DNA of 64,000 nucleotides from Semisulcospira habei (Eukaryota; Mollusca; Gastropoda; Semisulcospiridae): NCBI GenBank assembly GCA_036245525.1, contig BTPG01000005.1:212232399-212296398 (forward strand), given 5' to 3'. The notes beneath the pieces are model-generated. The model saw only the letters and a list, made by a program, of their open reading frames with translations. It had not been told where the DNA came from and searched no databases. Both the position numbers and the translations under genes were made by a program. Below are positions 22,432 to 32,182 of the stretch, one piece after another. Each line of letters starts with the position of its first letter. Positions within the stretch are counted from its first letter, which is position 1.

Positions 22432-22497
<66 letters not shown>
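22131..22497. repeat. (GT)n microsatellite in a LINE 3' UTR
   Basis: Two long TG blocks (about 22138-22388 and 22433-22497) have frequent TTTGTG and GGGTGTG interruptions and are separated by a short unique stretch with GCAGCATG. Confidence 0.99.
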
Positions 22498-22499
<2 letters not shown>

Positions 22500-22671
22500 T
22501 GTAGAGAATGTTTGTGCCTATGTGCTTTTATTTACTTTTGTGTGAAAGCGTTGTTTTGTTTCTGATAGTGTTTAATGGTAGTTCTTAGCTTAATGGTAGT
22601 AACGGCAAGTTTGAAAATTGGTTCTGTCACCAAATACTTTTACCGTTATAAAATAAAGGTTCATTGTCATT

Positions 22672-22676
<5 letters not shown>

Positions 22677-22747
<71 letters not shown>
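22677..22747. repeat. (CT)n microsatellite following a LINE tail
   Basis: About 70 bp of CT with one TTCT interruption. It directly follows GTCATTGTCATT at the LINE 3' end. Confidence 0.98.
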
Positions 22748-22750
<3 letters not shown>

Positions 22751-23335
22751 GGGCTAATGGCGGCCTCCGGGAGCGTCAGCACGCATTCATATCGTGCTCC
22801 AGCTCGCAGTGGATTCATGTGTCTTAAGTGAATTTGCCAAGTATGATATTTGGCACACGGGTTTGTGATTGTGTCTCCTACACTCTGGCGATTTTTCACC
22901 CGAGAGGATGGAGTTTTTCGTGAGTAATGACTTAGAGTTTTCCCATATATGATTTCCACTTAACTCTCTTGTCTTCCATTTTCAAATTTTGTACACGTGT
23001 GCGGTGACTCATGTGGCCTCGAGTGTTTTGTAGGGGGCGTCAGACCTGGCTACGCCTGTCATCATTGTCCCAACACTGTGTAAACACACCAGCGCAGATG
23101 CCTGGCCCAGGGGTCAGACCTCATCATCCGACCGCCTCTATATATGTCAAATTTAAAAGCAGAGATAGGAAAAATAGAGTTTCAACTCTCGTGGAGCCCT
23201 GGGTTTGTCAAAATTGGCCGCCGAAGACAACCCAGTGCAAATCATTGTCGACCACTGAATATCTCTTCATTTATACCAACGAAAACCCGTAAACATTCAA
23301 CAGCGCCTCACTGGTGTGTCTTCAGATAATACAAT
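22748..23335. other. Unassigned stretch, possibly LINE 5' UTR or intron
   Basis: There is no gene. If the LINE whose ORF1 begins near 23890 was inserted at the preceding (CT)n, this could be its 5' UTR. However, the lectin-like exon at 23366 lies in between, which argues for host intron. I cannot decide. Confidence 0.35.
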
Positions 23336-23365
23336 TTGCGTCTTCAGACCCCCTCCTTACACCAG

Positions 23366-23612
23366 GTTTTGCCACCCGTGACCGACCGTGCATTGTCAGG
23401 CCAGCAGACTCCCCAAACTTTAAATGCTCGCATGTGACCAGCACGCAAGTACCAGGAAAGACGTGTCGTAAAGGAAGGGAGTTCTTCAAGGACAAGTCGT
23501 ATTACTTCTCCGCTTCACTATTCAGTTGGCTGAATGGGCAGAGTTACTGCCAAAAGAATGGAACACTCGCACTTATAACAGAAAAGGACACACAGGATTT
23601 TATTTGCATTAC
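23366..23612 (+). CDS. C-type-lectin-like domain exon (N-terminal half)
   Basis: The frame carries CSHVTSTQVPGKTCRKGREF, FKDKSYYFSASLFSWLNGQ and SYCQKNGTLALITEKDTQDF, the pattern of the first half of a C-type-lectin-like domain: the initial Cys, a YYFS strand, a helix with SW...YC, then LALI and a D/E-Q-DF helix end. Candidate acceptors are TTACACCAG (exon from 23366) or GTCTTCAG (from 23348). Both give phase 1, as in the LDLa exons. The donor would be AC|GTAAAG at 23613. The second half with the WND and ligand-binding residues was not found in the window. It could be a genuine exon of the LDLa gene or a stranded fragment. Confidence 0.5.
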
Positions 23613-23889
23613 GTAAAGTGTAAGCGGCTTGGACTCTGCCTCGGCTAGTGAGGCGGTTATCCTGTGTTGTGTCACGCTGGTAGAATGGTCCTTGTCGTCG
23701 CATCTCGTCACGCATGAGTGGTTTTGAAGGACTGGCCAGATGTTGAAGTGTCCTGTACTGTGTAACGGCGACTAACTCCGAGCTGATCAGCAAACATGTC
23801 GACACCCCGAGTATAAGCTGATTATGACGGCACCACCATACTTCCACTATTCCAATCACACGCTCCACTGCGGCCAGCTCAAGACTGTC

Positions 23890-26252
23890 TTTAGAAAAGA
23901 TAATACGGACTAACGATCCAATTCAAGTGACTTTCGAAACTGAGGGCTGGAAGATACCCCTGTGGAGGAGAGCCCTACACAAATTCTATGGCGAGGAGCC
24001 TATGCCGCCTGATGTAACCGCCTCTCTTGGAGAGACAGAGATAAAGACCATGAGGCGTTGAAAACCAGTGCTCCGATCAGCCCTCCCTACCCCAGATAAC
24101 TTTATGAAACTATCATTCAGCTGTTAAACGGGACCCGGAAACTAATTACAGTAACACTGTTTTATAGCACCGGGACAGGCCTAGCCCAAGGCAACTGCTG
24201 TAAAACTTGGGTTGACCTGTTCGGCGCACTGAGGGACAGCGCTCTAATCTCCCAGGCCCCAGGCCAGTCCATGCCAGTCTTGCCGTTGATCCTGTCTCGG
24301 CTCAGTGCAGCTCAAGCAATGAAGTGTCAGACACCGCAGCGAACCCCGGACACCTGCCCTTAACGCCCTCCAGCTCACCAGGTGTCTCCGCCCAGCCAGC
24401 CGTGGAGAAATCCCCGCTCGCCTGCGACTCGACCCCCACCGTCCGCCCAGCGGGCGAGGGTAATCCCATTCCCCCACCTAGAGGGACCTCTTCCCCCAGC
24501 GGCCCTAATGACCCCCCGCCGGTCAACGCACTGGATCAACCTGATCAGGTCACGCCGCGCCCTGATGTCATCAGTCCTCTCAACGCTGACCTCATCACCC
24601 CGCCATCTATTGAGCTCTCTGCGCTATGTCAGGGACCTGTACTGGAGTGGATGCTCATGATGCAAACCACCATCCGCGCACTACAGGCAGAGCATCTGAC
24701 GCGGAGAGAGCTGTCAGAAGTGAAAGCTCGCTGTGCCTCCTCGTCTGTCAGTCAGGCACAGCTCGACAGTCTCGCCCGCGACAGTGACGTCAAACTGAAA
24801 AAAAAAACATTCCAGGGCAACAGACAGATTTTTCACTGAAGCGATCAACTCATCGCTAGAGCCAGTGACAAAAACACAGCAAGGCCATACCGACCGCCTA
24901 AACCAGCTGACGTCCTGCAAAGACAGCCATGCCAGCAAGCTACGCGACATGGAGCGGCAGCTTACGGCACTGAGTGTGGCAGCAGAGTCAAACAAACCCA
25001 AGCCTGCTCTCTCCGCCTCTTCCACCACCACGCCCAAACCATCCTCCCTGAAGTCGACATCCCCCAGTTCCCCCAAATCTTCAAGAAATAGTACTGTTCA
25101 GTACACCCCCCCCCCCCACCCCACCTGACGTCATCATCGAGAACATGCTTGCTGCCCTGTCAAATGGCGACTGGAAGGAGCAGGTGCTGGTACTGACGAC
25201 GGCTGCCAACGACTCCCGTGAGACCAATACCTCAGGATCACCAGTCACCCCGTTGGACAATCTGCAAGCCCAGACCATCAGGCCCGACGTTAATACGCTC
25301 CTCATCGGCGACTCTGTCCTAAAAAGGGTCGCTGCCCGGAGGATGTCTGTGGACGGCGCCGTCGTGCAGAACATGTCGGTGTCGGGGCTTAGTGTCAGCG
25401 AGCTGGCGGAATGGCTGCGCAATCAGCGCCAGTCACGACACATCCGCAGAGTTGTGTTTCACGTCGGCATCAACAGCTGCATGCAACAGGGCCCTGTCAC
25501 CAAGCCGGCGTGGATACTGCTCCTCCGTCTTCTGACCTCCGTTTTCCCCAATGCCCGCATTCAGGCCTCTGCCATCATGCCCTCGAGAGGTCAGAACCAC
25601 CCCCTCTTTGCCCCCGCCTCCATCTCCAATGACGCCCAAAGGGAGGCCTGTGAGCAGATCAGGATTCTGTTCACGGACCACACCTCCATCTTCCTCACGG
25701 CCAACAGAGCCCCCCCGAAAGAAGCTCTACCAGGACGGCACCCACCCGAGTACTGCTGGTGCCATGAAGCTGGCACTGAACATTCGCTTTGCAGGTGTTC
25801 CACGCCAGCCCCACAGCGGACACGGGATGGAGGAGAGCCGCCGTGCCAGCAGCCAACCTCTTCACATCTACAACCAGACGCAAGAGTCCCTCAGGCCATT
25901 CAGCGGAGCCAGACACCAACAGCAGGACCTGAGACGTGGTAGAACTCTGCAAAACTACGAGCAACCACAGCGCGACCAGCTTCAGGCCTACAACACACGC
26001 CAGCCCGGCCACGCCTTTACCCCGCGTCCTCAGCAAGGTCAGGGCGGGCCAGTCGTGACGTCACAGGGGGAATTCCCCAACATGCCAGCGGCTAGTACTC
26101 ACCCCTTCGCTGCGCCCGCCGCAGTTACAGCAAAAGCGCCGCCCAGAGGGTGGGAACAATCCCGACCAACAGAGACAACCCCTCGCAATCCACTACAAAC
26201 AATGCAGCTTAAGGCACAGCTGCTGCTGCCGTATCTACCTGCATGTGTTTAA
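23890..26252 (+). pseudogene. LINE ORF1 with SGNH/GDSL esterase-like domain
   Basis: The N-terminal part (about 23920-24230, several frames) shows TNDPIQVTFETEGWKIPLWR and TVTLFYSTGTGLAQGNCCKT, matching a module upstream of the esterase in the LINE at 46506-48897. A Ser/Pro-rich linker (24324-24800) and a helical segment (24865-25080) follow, with frame changes at the A-run near 24800 and the C-run near 25110. The esterase-like domain (25145-25720) has block I LLIGDSVLKR (Ser nucleophile), block III HVGINSC and, after a frame change in a C-run near 25713, block V DGTHPSTAGA with the Asp/His pair. ORF1 esterase domains are known in CR1-type LINEs, where they are thought to aid RNP or membrane association. 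Confidence 0.8.
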
Positions 26253-26311
26253 TTGTTTATTTCGTCAATGCCGGAACGCAGAGTGTGACCTCTGCGGAAC
26301 GAAACTAACTT

Positions 26312-26735
26312 GACAATCTGAATGCAAAAGGCACAGTTCCTCATGCACCCTTGCTGCTGCACGGACTCATGAAGATGCATGCTTACTACAAAATACAAAT
26401 GCAAGAGGCATAGATCCTCATGAGCCCTTGCAGCTGCTCTGGCTCATGCGGATAGATACCTCGTGCTGACCGCAAATTCTAAATGCAAAGGGCATAGATC
26501 CGCATGCGCCCCTGCGGTTGCACGGTCTCTGGAGGATAGATACCTCATGCTGGCCGCGATTACCTGTTCAAATGCAAGAGGCATGGATCCTCGTTGCCCC
26601 TGCACATGCACGGGCTCATGAGGATAAATACCACATGTCATCTACAAGCCTCAAATGCAAGAGACATAGATCCTCATGAGCTCCTGCAGGTGCATGTACT
26701 CGTAAGGATATATGCCTCATGCAGGTTACACTCAC
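26312..26735. repeat. Degenerate tandem repeat, ~85-bp units, of the GCAAGAGGCATAGATCC family
   Basis: About five diverged units begin AAATGCAAGAGGCATAGATC at roughly 26312, 26397, 26481, 26569 and 26653. Each continues CTCATGAGCCCCTGCAG-like, GGCTCATGAGGATAGATACC and TCATGCTGACC-like. Single diverged copies lie near 2110, 7925 and 8866, and the 45-bp array at 5426 opens with the same motif. It is dispersed non-coding repeat DNA of unknown origin. Confidence 0.8.
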
Positions 26736-27430
26736 ATCTGTGTTTCTCACGGGTGTAAATTAGTACCTTTAGTACTGCATGATAAAAGTGTGTATGGTGC
26801 CGTATCTTCATAGCTTCTGTTGATACACGACTGACTTGCCCGGACTTCTGGACTTCTCTCACATTCTTTGCGGACTAGACTGAGTGTCTTAAGTGAACTC
26901 TGCGTTTGGTGTAGCGCTTTCACTTACATTCCACTGAGCACCTCCGTGTCGAAGCTTTATTTAAGCATTCTCACCTAAATCGGCGTTTATTAAGCCGTAC
27001 TATAGACATTGCAGGAAATTTGACTGTGAACACTGATGGACTGTTTTATATACAGCGGTTTGTCTTATTGTGAGTGCTCCTCTGCCTAAGTTCTGTTTTC
27101 GTCGTCGTTGCATGTATTTATCCGCGGCAACACGAACAATTCCTAAACAGCCGTGGAGTATTTTGACATTGCTCCTTCAGGGTAGCGTACATTGATACTT
27201 CCCGTATACACTTCAGTTGTAGGAGAGGTTTTTCTCGCAACGATCAGCTCTTGTAATCCCTGAACGTTTGATTATCACATTAATTTTTGTCTTCATACGT
27301 TATTGTTTTCTTTGATTGTTTTGTTTTCTCTTTACATTGGCTTTCCATCTTTGATTGACGTTTGCTCAACCACCGCTATTGCAGTTGCTGTTTTATTGTG
27401 AAACAAAATACAGCTGTTAGCGAAATACTC

Positions 27431-28258
27431 ATGGCTAGAGGCAAACAAAAAGAACATAAATTACGAGTGGGTCACCTCAACGTTTTCCATCTTTATAATA
27501 AGGTATCTGACCTGAAGCAGAAGAAAAGGGGATCTAGGGGAGGTGTCAGGAATAGACTTCGAAGGAGGGGGAGTAGACTGCCACTGCCAATTGTGTCACT
27601 GATAAACGCTCGCTCATTGGTCAACAAAATGGACGAGCTGACAGCGCTTGTGCGACATGACGGCGACTTTCGCCTTGCAACTTGTTGTGTGTCACAGAGA
27701 CGTGGCGTAACGAAGACAAGGACATTGGCGACTTAGAGCCGGGGCTACAATACAATTCGCTTTGTGTGTCACAGAGACGTGGCTTAACGAAGACAAGGAC
27801 ATTGGCGACTTAGAGGGCTACAATACAATTCGCTTTGTGTGTCACAGAGACGTGGGTTAACCAAGACAAGGACATTGGCGACTTAGAGGGCTACAATACA
27901 ATTCGCTTTGTGTGTCACAGAGACGTGGGTTAACCAAGACAAGGACATTGGCGACTTAGAGGGCTACAATACAATTCGCTTTGACAGGGACAAAGATCGC
28001 ACTGAAAAATGTGTAGGAGGTGGGCTGGCAATGTTTGTCAACAAGGCTTGGGCAACTAACTACACAGTGCGCGAGACTATTAGCACTAAGGACTTCGAGA
28101 TCTGGACGGTGTCTTTCCGCCCACACTATCTCCCAAGAGAATTCAGCCAATTAACTGTTATTCTTGCTTATGTTCCCGGCCCTAACAACGCACTAGCTGC
28201 CGATCGCATCGCAGAGTGCTACAATCGTGCACTGAGTAGGGCTAGCGATCAGCCTGTG
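27431..28258 (+). pseudogene. LINE ORF2 apurinic-type endonuclease domain, N-terminal part, disrupted
   Basis: It starts MARGKQKEHKLRVGHLNVFH, which matches the GHLNIYHLANK start of ORF2 in the LINE at 44946-45293. It then has INARSLVNKMDELTALV and CVTETWVNQDKDIGDLEGYN, the catalytic Glu region of the endonuclease/exonuclease/phosphatase fold, and GGGLAMFVNKAW. The TETW region is present four times in a 73-bp tandem duplication that shifts the frame each time. The domain then breaks off at SRASDQPVL and the 3' end follows. Confidence 0.75.
27684..27980. repeat. 73-bp tandem repeat, four units, inside a LINE endonuclease
   Basis: GTCACAGAGACGTGG recurs at 27691, 27768, 27841 and 27914. The first spacing is 77 bp because of a small insert (GCCGGG); the others are 73 bp. 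The unit spans CATTGGCGACTTAGAGGGCT and CAATACAATTCGCTTTGTG. The period is 1 modulo 3, so each copy is in a different frame. Confidence 0.93.
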
Positions 28259-28480
28259 TTATATCATGTGCACTTGTTATATCATGTGCACTTGTTATAT
28301 CATGTGCACTTTTATGTTAGTAGCTTTGTACCTTTGTATGTTAGTAGATTTGTACCTTAACAGAGTTGTACCTTTGTAGATTAGCAACGGCAAGAGTGAA
28401 AAATGGCACATGTGCTAACTGCTTCTTCCGTTCAGAATAAAGTTTCATAAGTTTCATTTCAAGTTTTATTTCATTTCTCT

Positions 28481-29598
28481 CTAGCGTGCATGTTTTAAAG
28501 ACAGTAGCAAAAGACAGTAGCAGAGAGTGCATGGCAGCAAACCCACGTTGTTTCCTGTCCATCCCAATATAACCTTTAATAGCTATATATAGTATACATG
28601 TGTACCGGATCAAGATACCGCAAACATCGGGTTTAAGTCGATTACTAGTTCACGTAATGTTCACTGTTGCATTGTGCATGCATCATCAGACTTTTGAAAT
28701 AAGGTTGACTAGACAAAATGTGAAGAATAAACGGGAAGATGATGTCGGAAGGATAAAAGTAGAATTGGAAAAGAAAGAAAAAAAAAAAAAGGAATGGAAA
28801 ACAGGCACAAAAAAAACTTCCTATGTGGCAATTGTTGGCCGGTTTGAGAATGATTCCAACAACAACAAAAAAAAAAGAGCCAAAGAAATTGAGATGTTAG
28901 TGGATGCTCGCACCCATTGTGGCACACTGCGTAACGGAATGACAACAGAAGCGAAAACCGGCCAGCCGTGCGGAGCCCTCGACTTTCGACTCTCAACGAA
29001 GGCGGTGATGGGCGGTACAAAGAAAATGCAGGAAGAGAGTAGAAACACTTCTTCGCAACAAACTGACCGAAATTTCAAGCGCAGTACGGGAAGAAGTGGC
29101 CAAGTTTGCTCTACAGCAGTACAAAACCATCTCCGTAAACATAGAGGCCAATCTGACAGCAACCACGAACACACTCCCAGCAGCGGAAGCAGCCTGGGTT
29201 AAATAAAGATTTGGACAAGCCAACGAAAAAGAAAAGAGAGCATACCAAGACTACAGCAAGCGACTGGAAAAGCTGCCGCCCGCCAGCTCTCCGGACCGTG
29301 AACGCAGCCGCATTTGGTTGGCAGCGACACGCCACAGAAAACAGTAACGCGGCTTGCAGCAGTCATTGTTTAGACTACAGTCTCTCTAGGCCTTTTTCAG
29401 GACCACCATATCTTCCCAAGATGGGACATTATTGAATCTCCAACATAATGGTCCTCCAGCTTACCTCAAACTGACTAGCTTTGTTCTTTGAATAAAGAAA
29501 ACAAACGAAGCCAGAGGTTAGCACCAGTATCAGTAACCACAAGTTACACACACCCTCCATACGATATGGTCAGGTGTCTAAAATAACCCATGAACTCC
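28481..29598 (+). other. Unassigned stretch with a weak coding remnant
   Basis: Between about 29016 and 29345 one plus frame with a single stop reads as a helical, charged protein: VETLLRNKLTEISSAVREEV, then AKFALQQYKTISVNIEANLT, later EKRAYQDYSKRLEKLPPASS. I do not recognise it. It could be the N-terminal or coiled-coil part of a retroelement ORF. Another open frame covers 28600-29202, but its composition (runs of K from A-runs) does not look like a conserved protein. The rest shows nothing. Confidence 0.3.
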
Positions 29599-30170
29599 TG
29601 TGATGAAACTCAATGCTCACGCATAGGGTTCACACAGTAGGTTAAATACGGTACAGATTTGTTAGCGGTTTGTTTTGTGACAACTATTCTGTGTGGCACG
29701 AGACCCACATGGAACCTTTAAGAAACGTTTGACACGGGGAGTTTTAGTGAAATTTAGGCGCTAGTTCAGTCTGTCAGAGGTCTAAATACGTTAGTACGGG
29801 CTTTACTGTCAGTGTGGACAGACGTGTGTGAGATACCTTAGCCCGTATTCCAAGACTCTGAAACCTAGAATTCAGGTATGTTTCTATATGTATTATTGTT
29901 GGTTATTGCGCTAAGGATAGTATGCATTAGTAGGAGTTATTTCAGTTGTGTAGTGTTGACTGGTATGGTTCAGTTATGTTGGTCTGGAATTCAGTGAGGC
30001 AACCGGTGTTTTCGTATATAGTTATTTACCGAGATGGATAACTAAGGAATGTGAGGGGTGTATGCCTAAGTGGTTATGAAGTTATGAAACAGACTATAAC
30101 CTAACACTCTCGCCATACGTTATCACATACGCTGGAAAGGACTATTCTTAACCACGTACTATCGTCATAA
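29599..30170 (+). mobile_element. Broken LTR (family 2) with an inverted internal segment
   Basis: It starts TGTGATGAAACT like the LTRs at 30321, 37479 and 54859 and runs collinearly to about 30080. From about 30085 to 30165 the sequence is the reverse complement of the next LTR segment: GAAACAGACTATAACC, CCTAACACTCTCGCCATAC and ACCACGTACTATC correspond to the segment with GTACGTGGTTGGTTAAGC, GAGAGTGTTAGGC and TAGTCTGTTTC. The remainder of the LTR is missing. A short local inversion followed by truncation explains it. Confidence 0.8.
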
Positions 30171-30320
30171 TAATTACCTAAAAAGTAATAATGAATCGGA
30201 GAAAAACACTACAACTTCTGGAACAGAACACCCCAACCCGGACATACCTTGTCCGCCAAATTACAGTAACCACGGGAAAAGAACCCTGGATGCTAATGGT
30301 ACATCTACACTGTAGGCCAT

Positions 30321-30940
30321 TGTGATGAAACTCTATGCCCAAGCATAGTGTTCACACATTAGGTTAAATACGGTACGGTAGTTGTCAACGGTTTGTTTTG
30401 TGCCGATAGTCCGTGAGGCCGAGATCCACGTGAAATCTTTAGGACATGTTTAATACGGGGAGTTTTAGTGAGCGTTAGTGAGTTGTAGGCAAAAGCTGAG
30501 TCTGTCAGAGCAGTAATACGTTAGTACGGGCTTTCTTGTTTGAGGAAACAGATGTGTTTGCGATACCTAGCCCGTATTTCAAGACTCTGAAACCTAAGAT
30601 TCAGGTATGTTTCTATATTATGTATTATTGAGAGTTTTTAGTTAAAGACGGTATGCGTTGGTAAGAGTAATTTGGTTGTATAGTGTTGACCGGTTTGGTT
30701 CAGTTATGCTGGTTTGGAATTCAGTAAGGTAACCGGTGTTTTTCGTAGACAGTTATTTACCGAGATGGATAATTAAAGGAATGTAAGGTGTGTATGTCTG
30801 AGTCGCTATGAAGATAGTACGTGGTTGGTTAAGCATAGTCTTTTCCAGTGTAGAGGATAGTGTATGGCTAGAGTGTTAGGTTAGTCTGTTTCAAGATAGT
30901 GACAGTTGTGGGGGTGTTACGAAAGTAGTCGGGTTATGAA

Positions 30941-31039
<99 letters not shown>

Positions 31040-31657
31040 AACGTGTGAGTTATTTGTATCATTCAGGTTACGTAATGTTTCTCATTGATCCAATATGTGT
31101 GTGTGTTTAGCAAGTGTTACGATGTGAGTCCTTGTTGTTGTTTAGAGTGCTTGTTGGAGAGACGGACGCCGTGACGTCAGTCACCAGGACCTAACGTGAG
31201 GTCATATCTCCAGTTCTTCACTCGGGGAGTGAGCGGCCGGTGCAAAGACACGAGGGTCACAGCGAAGAGACAGTACGAGAAACGAGGGCGTCCACGACAC
31301 GAGAGACAGGACGACTCGGGAGCGTACAAGAAAGGACTTGCACGCCTAGACGTGAAAGGACCAGCGTAACCAGGCGAGAACACCAAGCAGGTTGGATTAG
31401 TGAGACACTAATACCTAGCCTGGCAGTAACATTGTGATTATGTGTATGTGATGTTTGGATACTGGAAGTAGAGAGTGTATATAGTTTGATAACCTGTTGA
31501 GCGTTATATTGTTTACTAGTGTATAAAAGTTACTTTAGAAAGGGAGCCCGTGAGTTGTGTTCTACCGCATGAATGCGCCCGTCTGAGTCAGTGGCGGTGT
31601 ATACGTCTGTTGTGCGAGAGTCTGAGTACGACTGGGGGCAAGTCTGCGTGCGTTACA
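30321..31657 (+). mobile_element. Solo LTR (family 2) with 5-bp target duplication GCCAT
   Basis: This 1,337-bp LTR runs from TGTGATGAAACT to GTGCGTTACA. GCCAT lies on both sides (30316-30320 and 31658-31662). There is no primer-binding site after it and no polypurine tract before it, so it is a solo LTR. It belongs to the same family as the LTRs of the large element at 37479-56110 and contains a (GT)n tract at about 30949-31035 that the others have only as a few TG units. The shared 3' part includes GACTGGGGGCAAGTCTGCG. Confidence 0.92.
30949..31035. repeat. (GT)n microsatellite in the solo LTR
   Basis: About 87 bp of uninterrupted TG. The 3' LTR of the large element has only GTGTGTGTG at the same place (about 55480), so this is an expansion. 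Confidence 0.98.
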
Positions 31658-31662
31658 GCCAT

Positions 31663-32182
31663 CTGAAATAAACATTGAGAACCTGAAATAAACAAAGAAC
31701 GAAACATCAAGTACTGACACGAATGCGCAGCACCAACAAATACAGCCTATGAATACGCGACTGAGGCAAGGACCCACTTGAGACGTCAGCCATGAACCCA
31801 ACCAAAAAAGGAGAGGGGTGATTTTTTTTAAAAGGAACAACAAAACCACCCGACAGTTTTAAAACAAACAAGCCGTCGGAATATAACAGATAAAACACGG
31901 GAGGCACACACAACGTCACCGGACTCAGTGAGCAAGCCGGTGACTAAAACATCACCGAAAGACACAGCCGGCGACAGACAAGCCAAAAGCACAGCGAAGT
32001 AACGCGACACGCCAGTGCAACCGTCAGATACCGACAGACCGCAGCATCACACTCAGCGCTCCCAACACCGTTAGTGTGTAAATAAGAAACGAAGAGAGAA
32101 ACCAAGGGCACTTTCAGCAGACGCACAGTTTACACTTAGCGCTCCCAGACACGCTAGTGTAGCAAACCCGGCTCAAAGAGGT
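31663..32182. other. Leader-like stretch before the Penelope-like ORF
   Basis: No recognised gene. It holds an imperfect direct repeat (TTAGTGTGTAAA near 32070 and a related CTAGTGTAGCAAAC at 32152, each after CTCAGCGCTCCC or TTAGCGCTCCC). It may be the 5' part of the Penelope-like element. Confidence 0.35.

Larger units (their letters stand above)
20785..22676 (+). mobile_element. 5'-truncated CR1-like LINE with (GT)n in its 3' UTR
   Basis: The copy begins just after (TC)n inside the RT and ends with GGCAAGTTTGAAAATTG and AATAAAGGTTCATTGTCATT, followed by (CT)n. The 3' UTR is about 1.1 kb and carries a long (GT)n tract. The RT is described separately. Confidence 0.85.
23620..28480 (+). mobile_element. 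CR1-like LINE with esterase ORF1, decayed, RT deleted
   Basis: In order: ORF1 remains (about 23890-26252), an inter-ORF region invaded by an ~85-bp repeat (26312-26735), the start of ORF2 with the endonuclease (27420-28258), and then directly the family 3' end (about 28260-28480, GCAACGGCAAGAGTGAAAAA and TTCCGTTCAGAATAAAGTTT). The whole RT is missing between 28258 and 28260. The 5' limit is uncertain. It is the third member of a head-to-tail LINE series starting at 20473. Confidence 0.75.
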
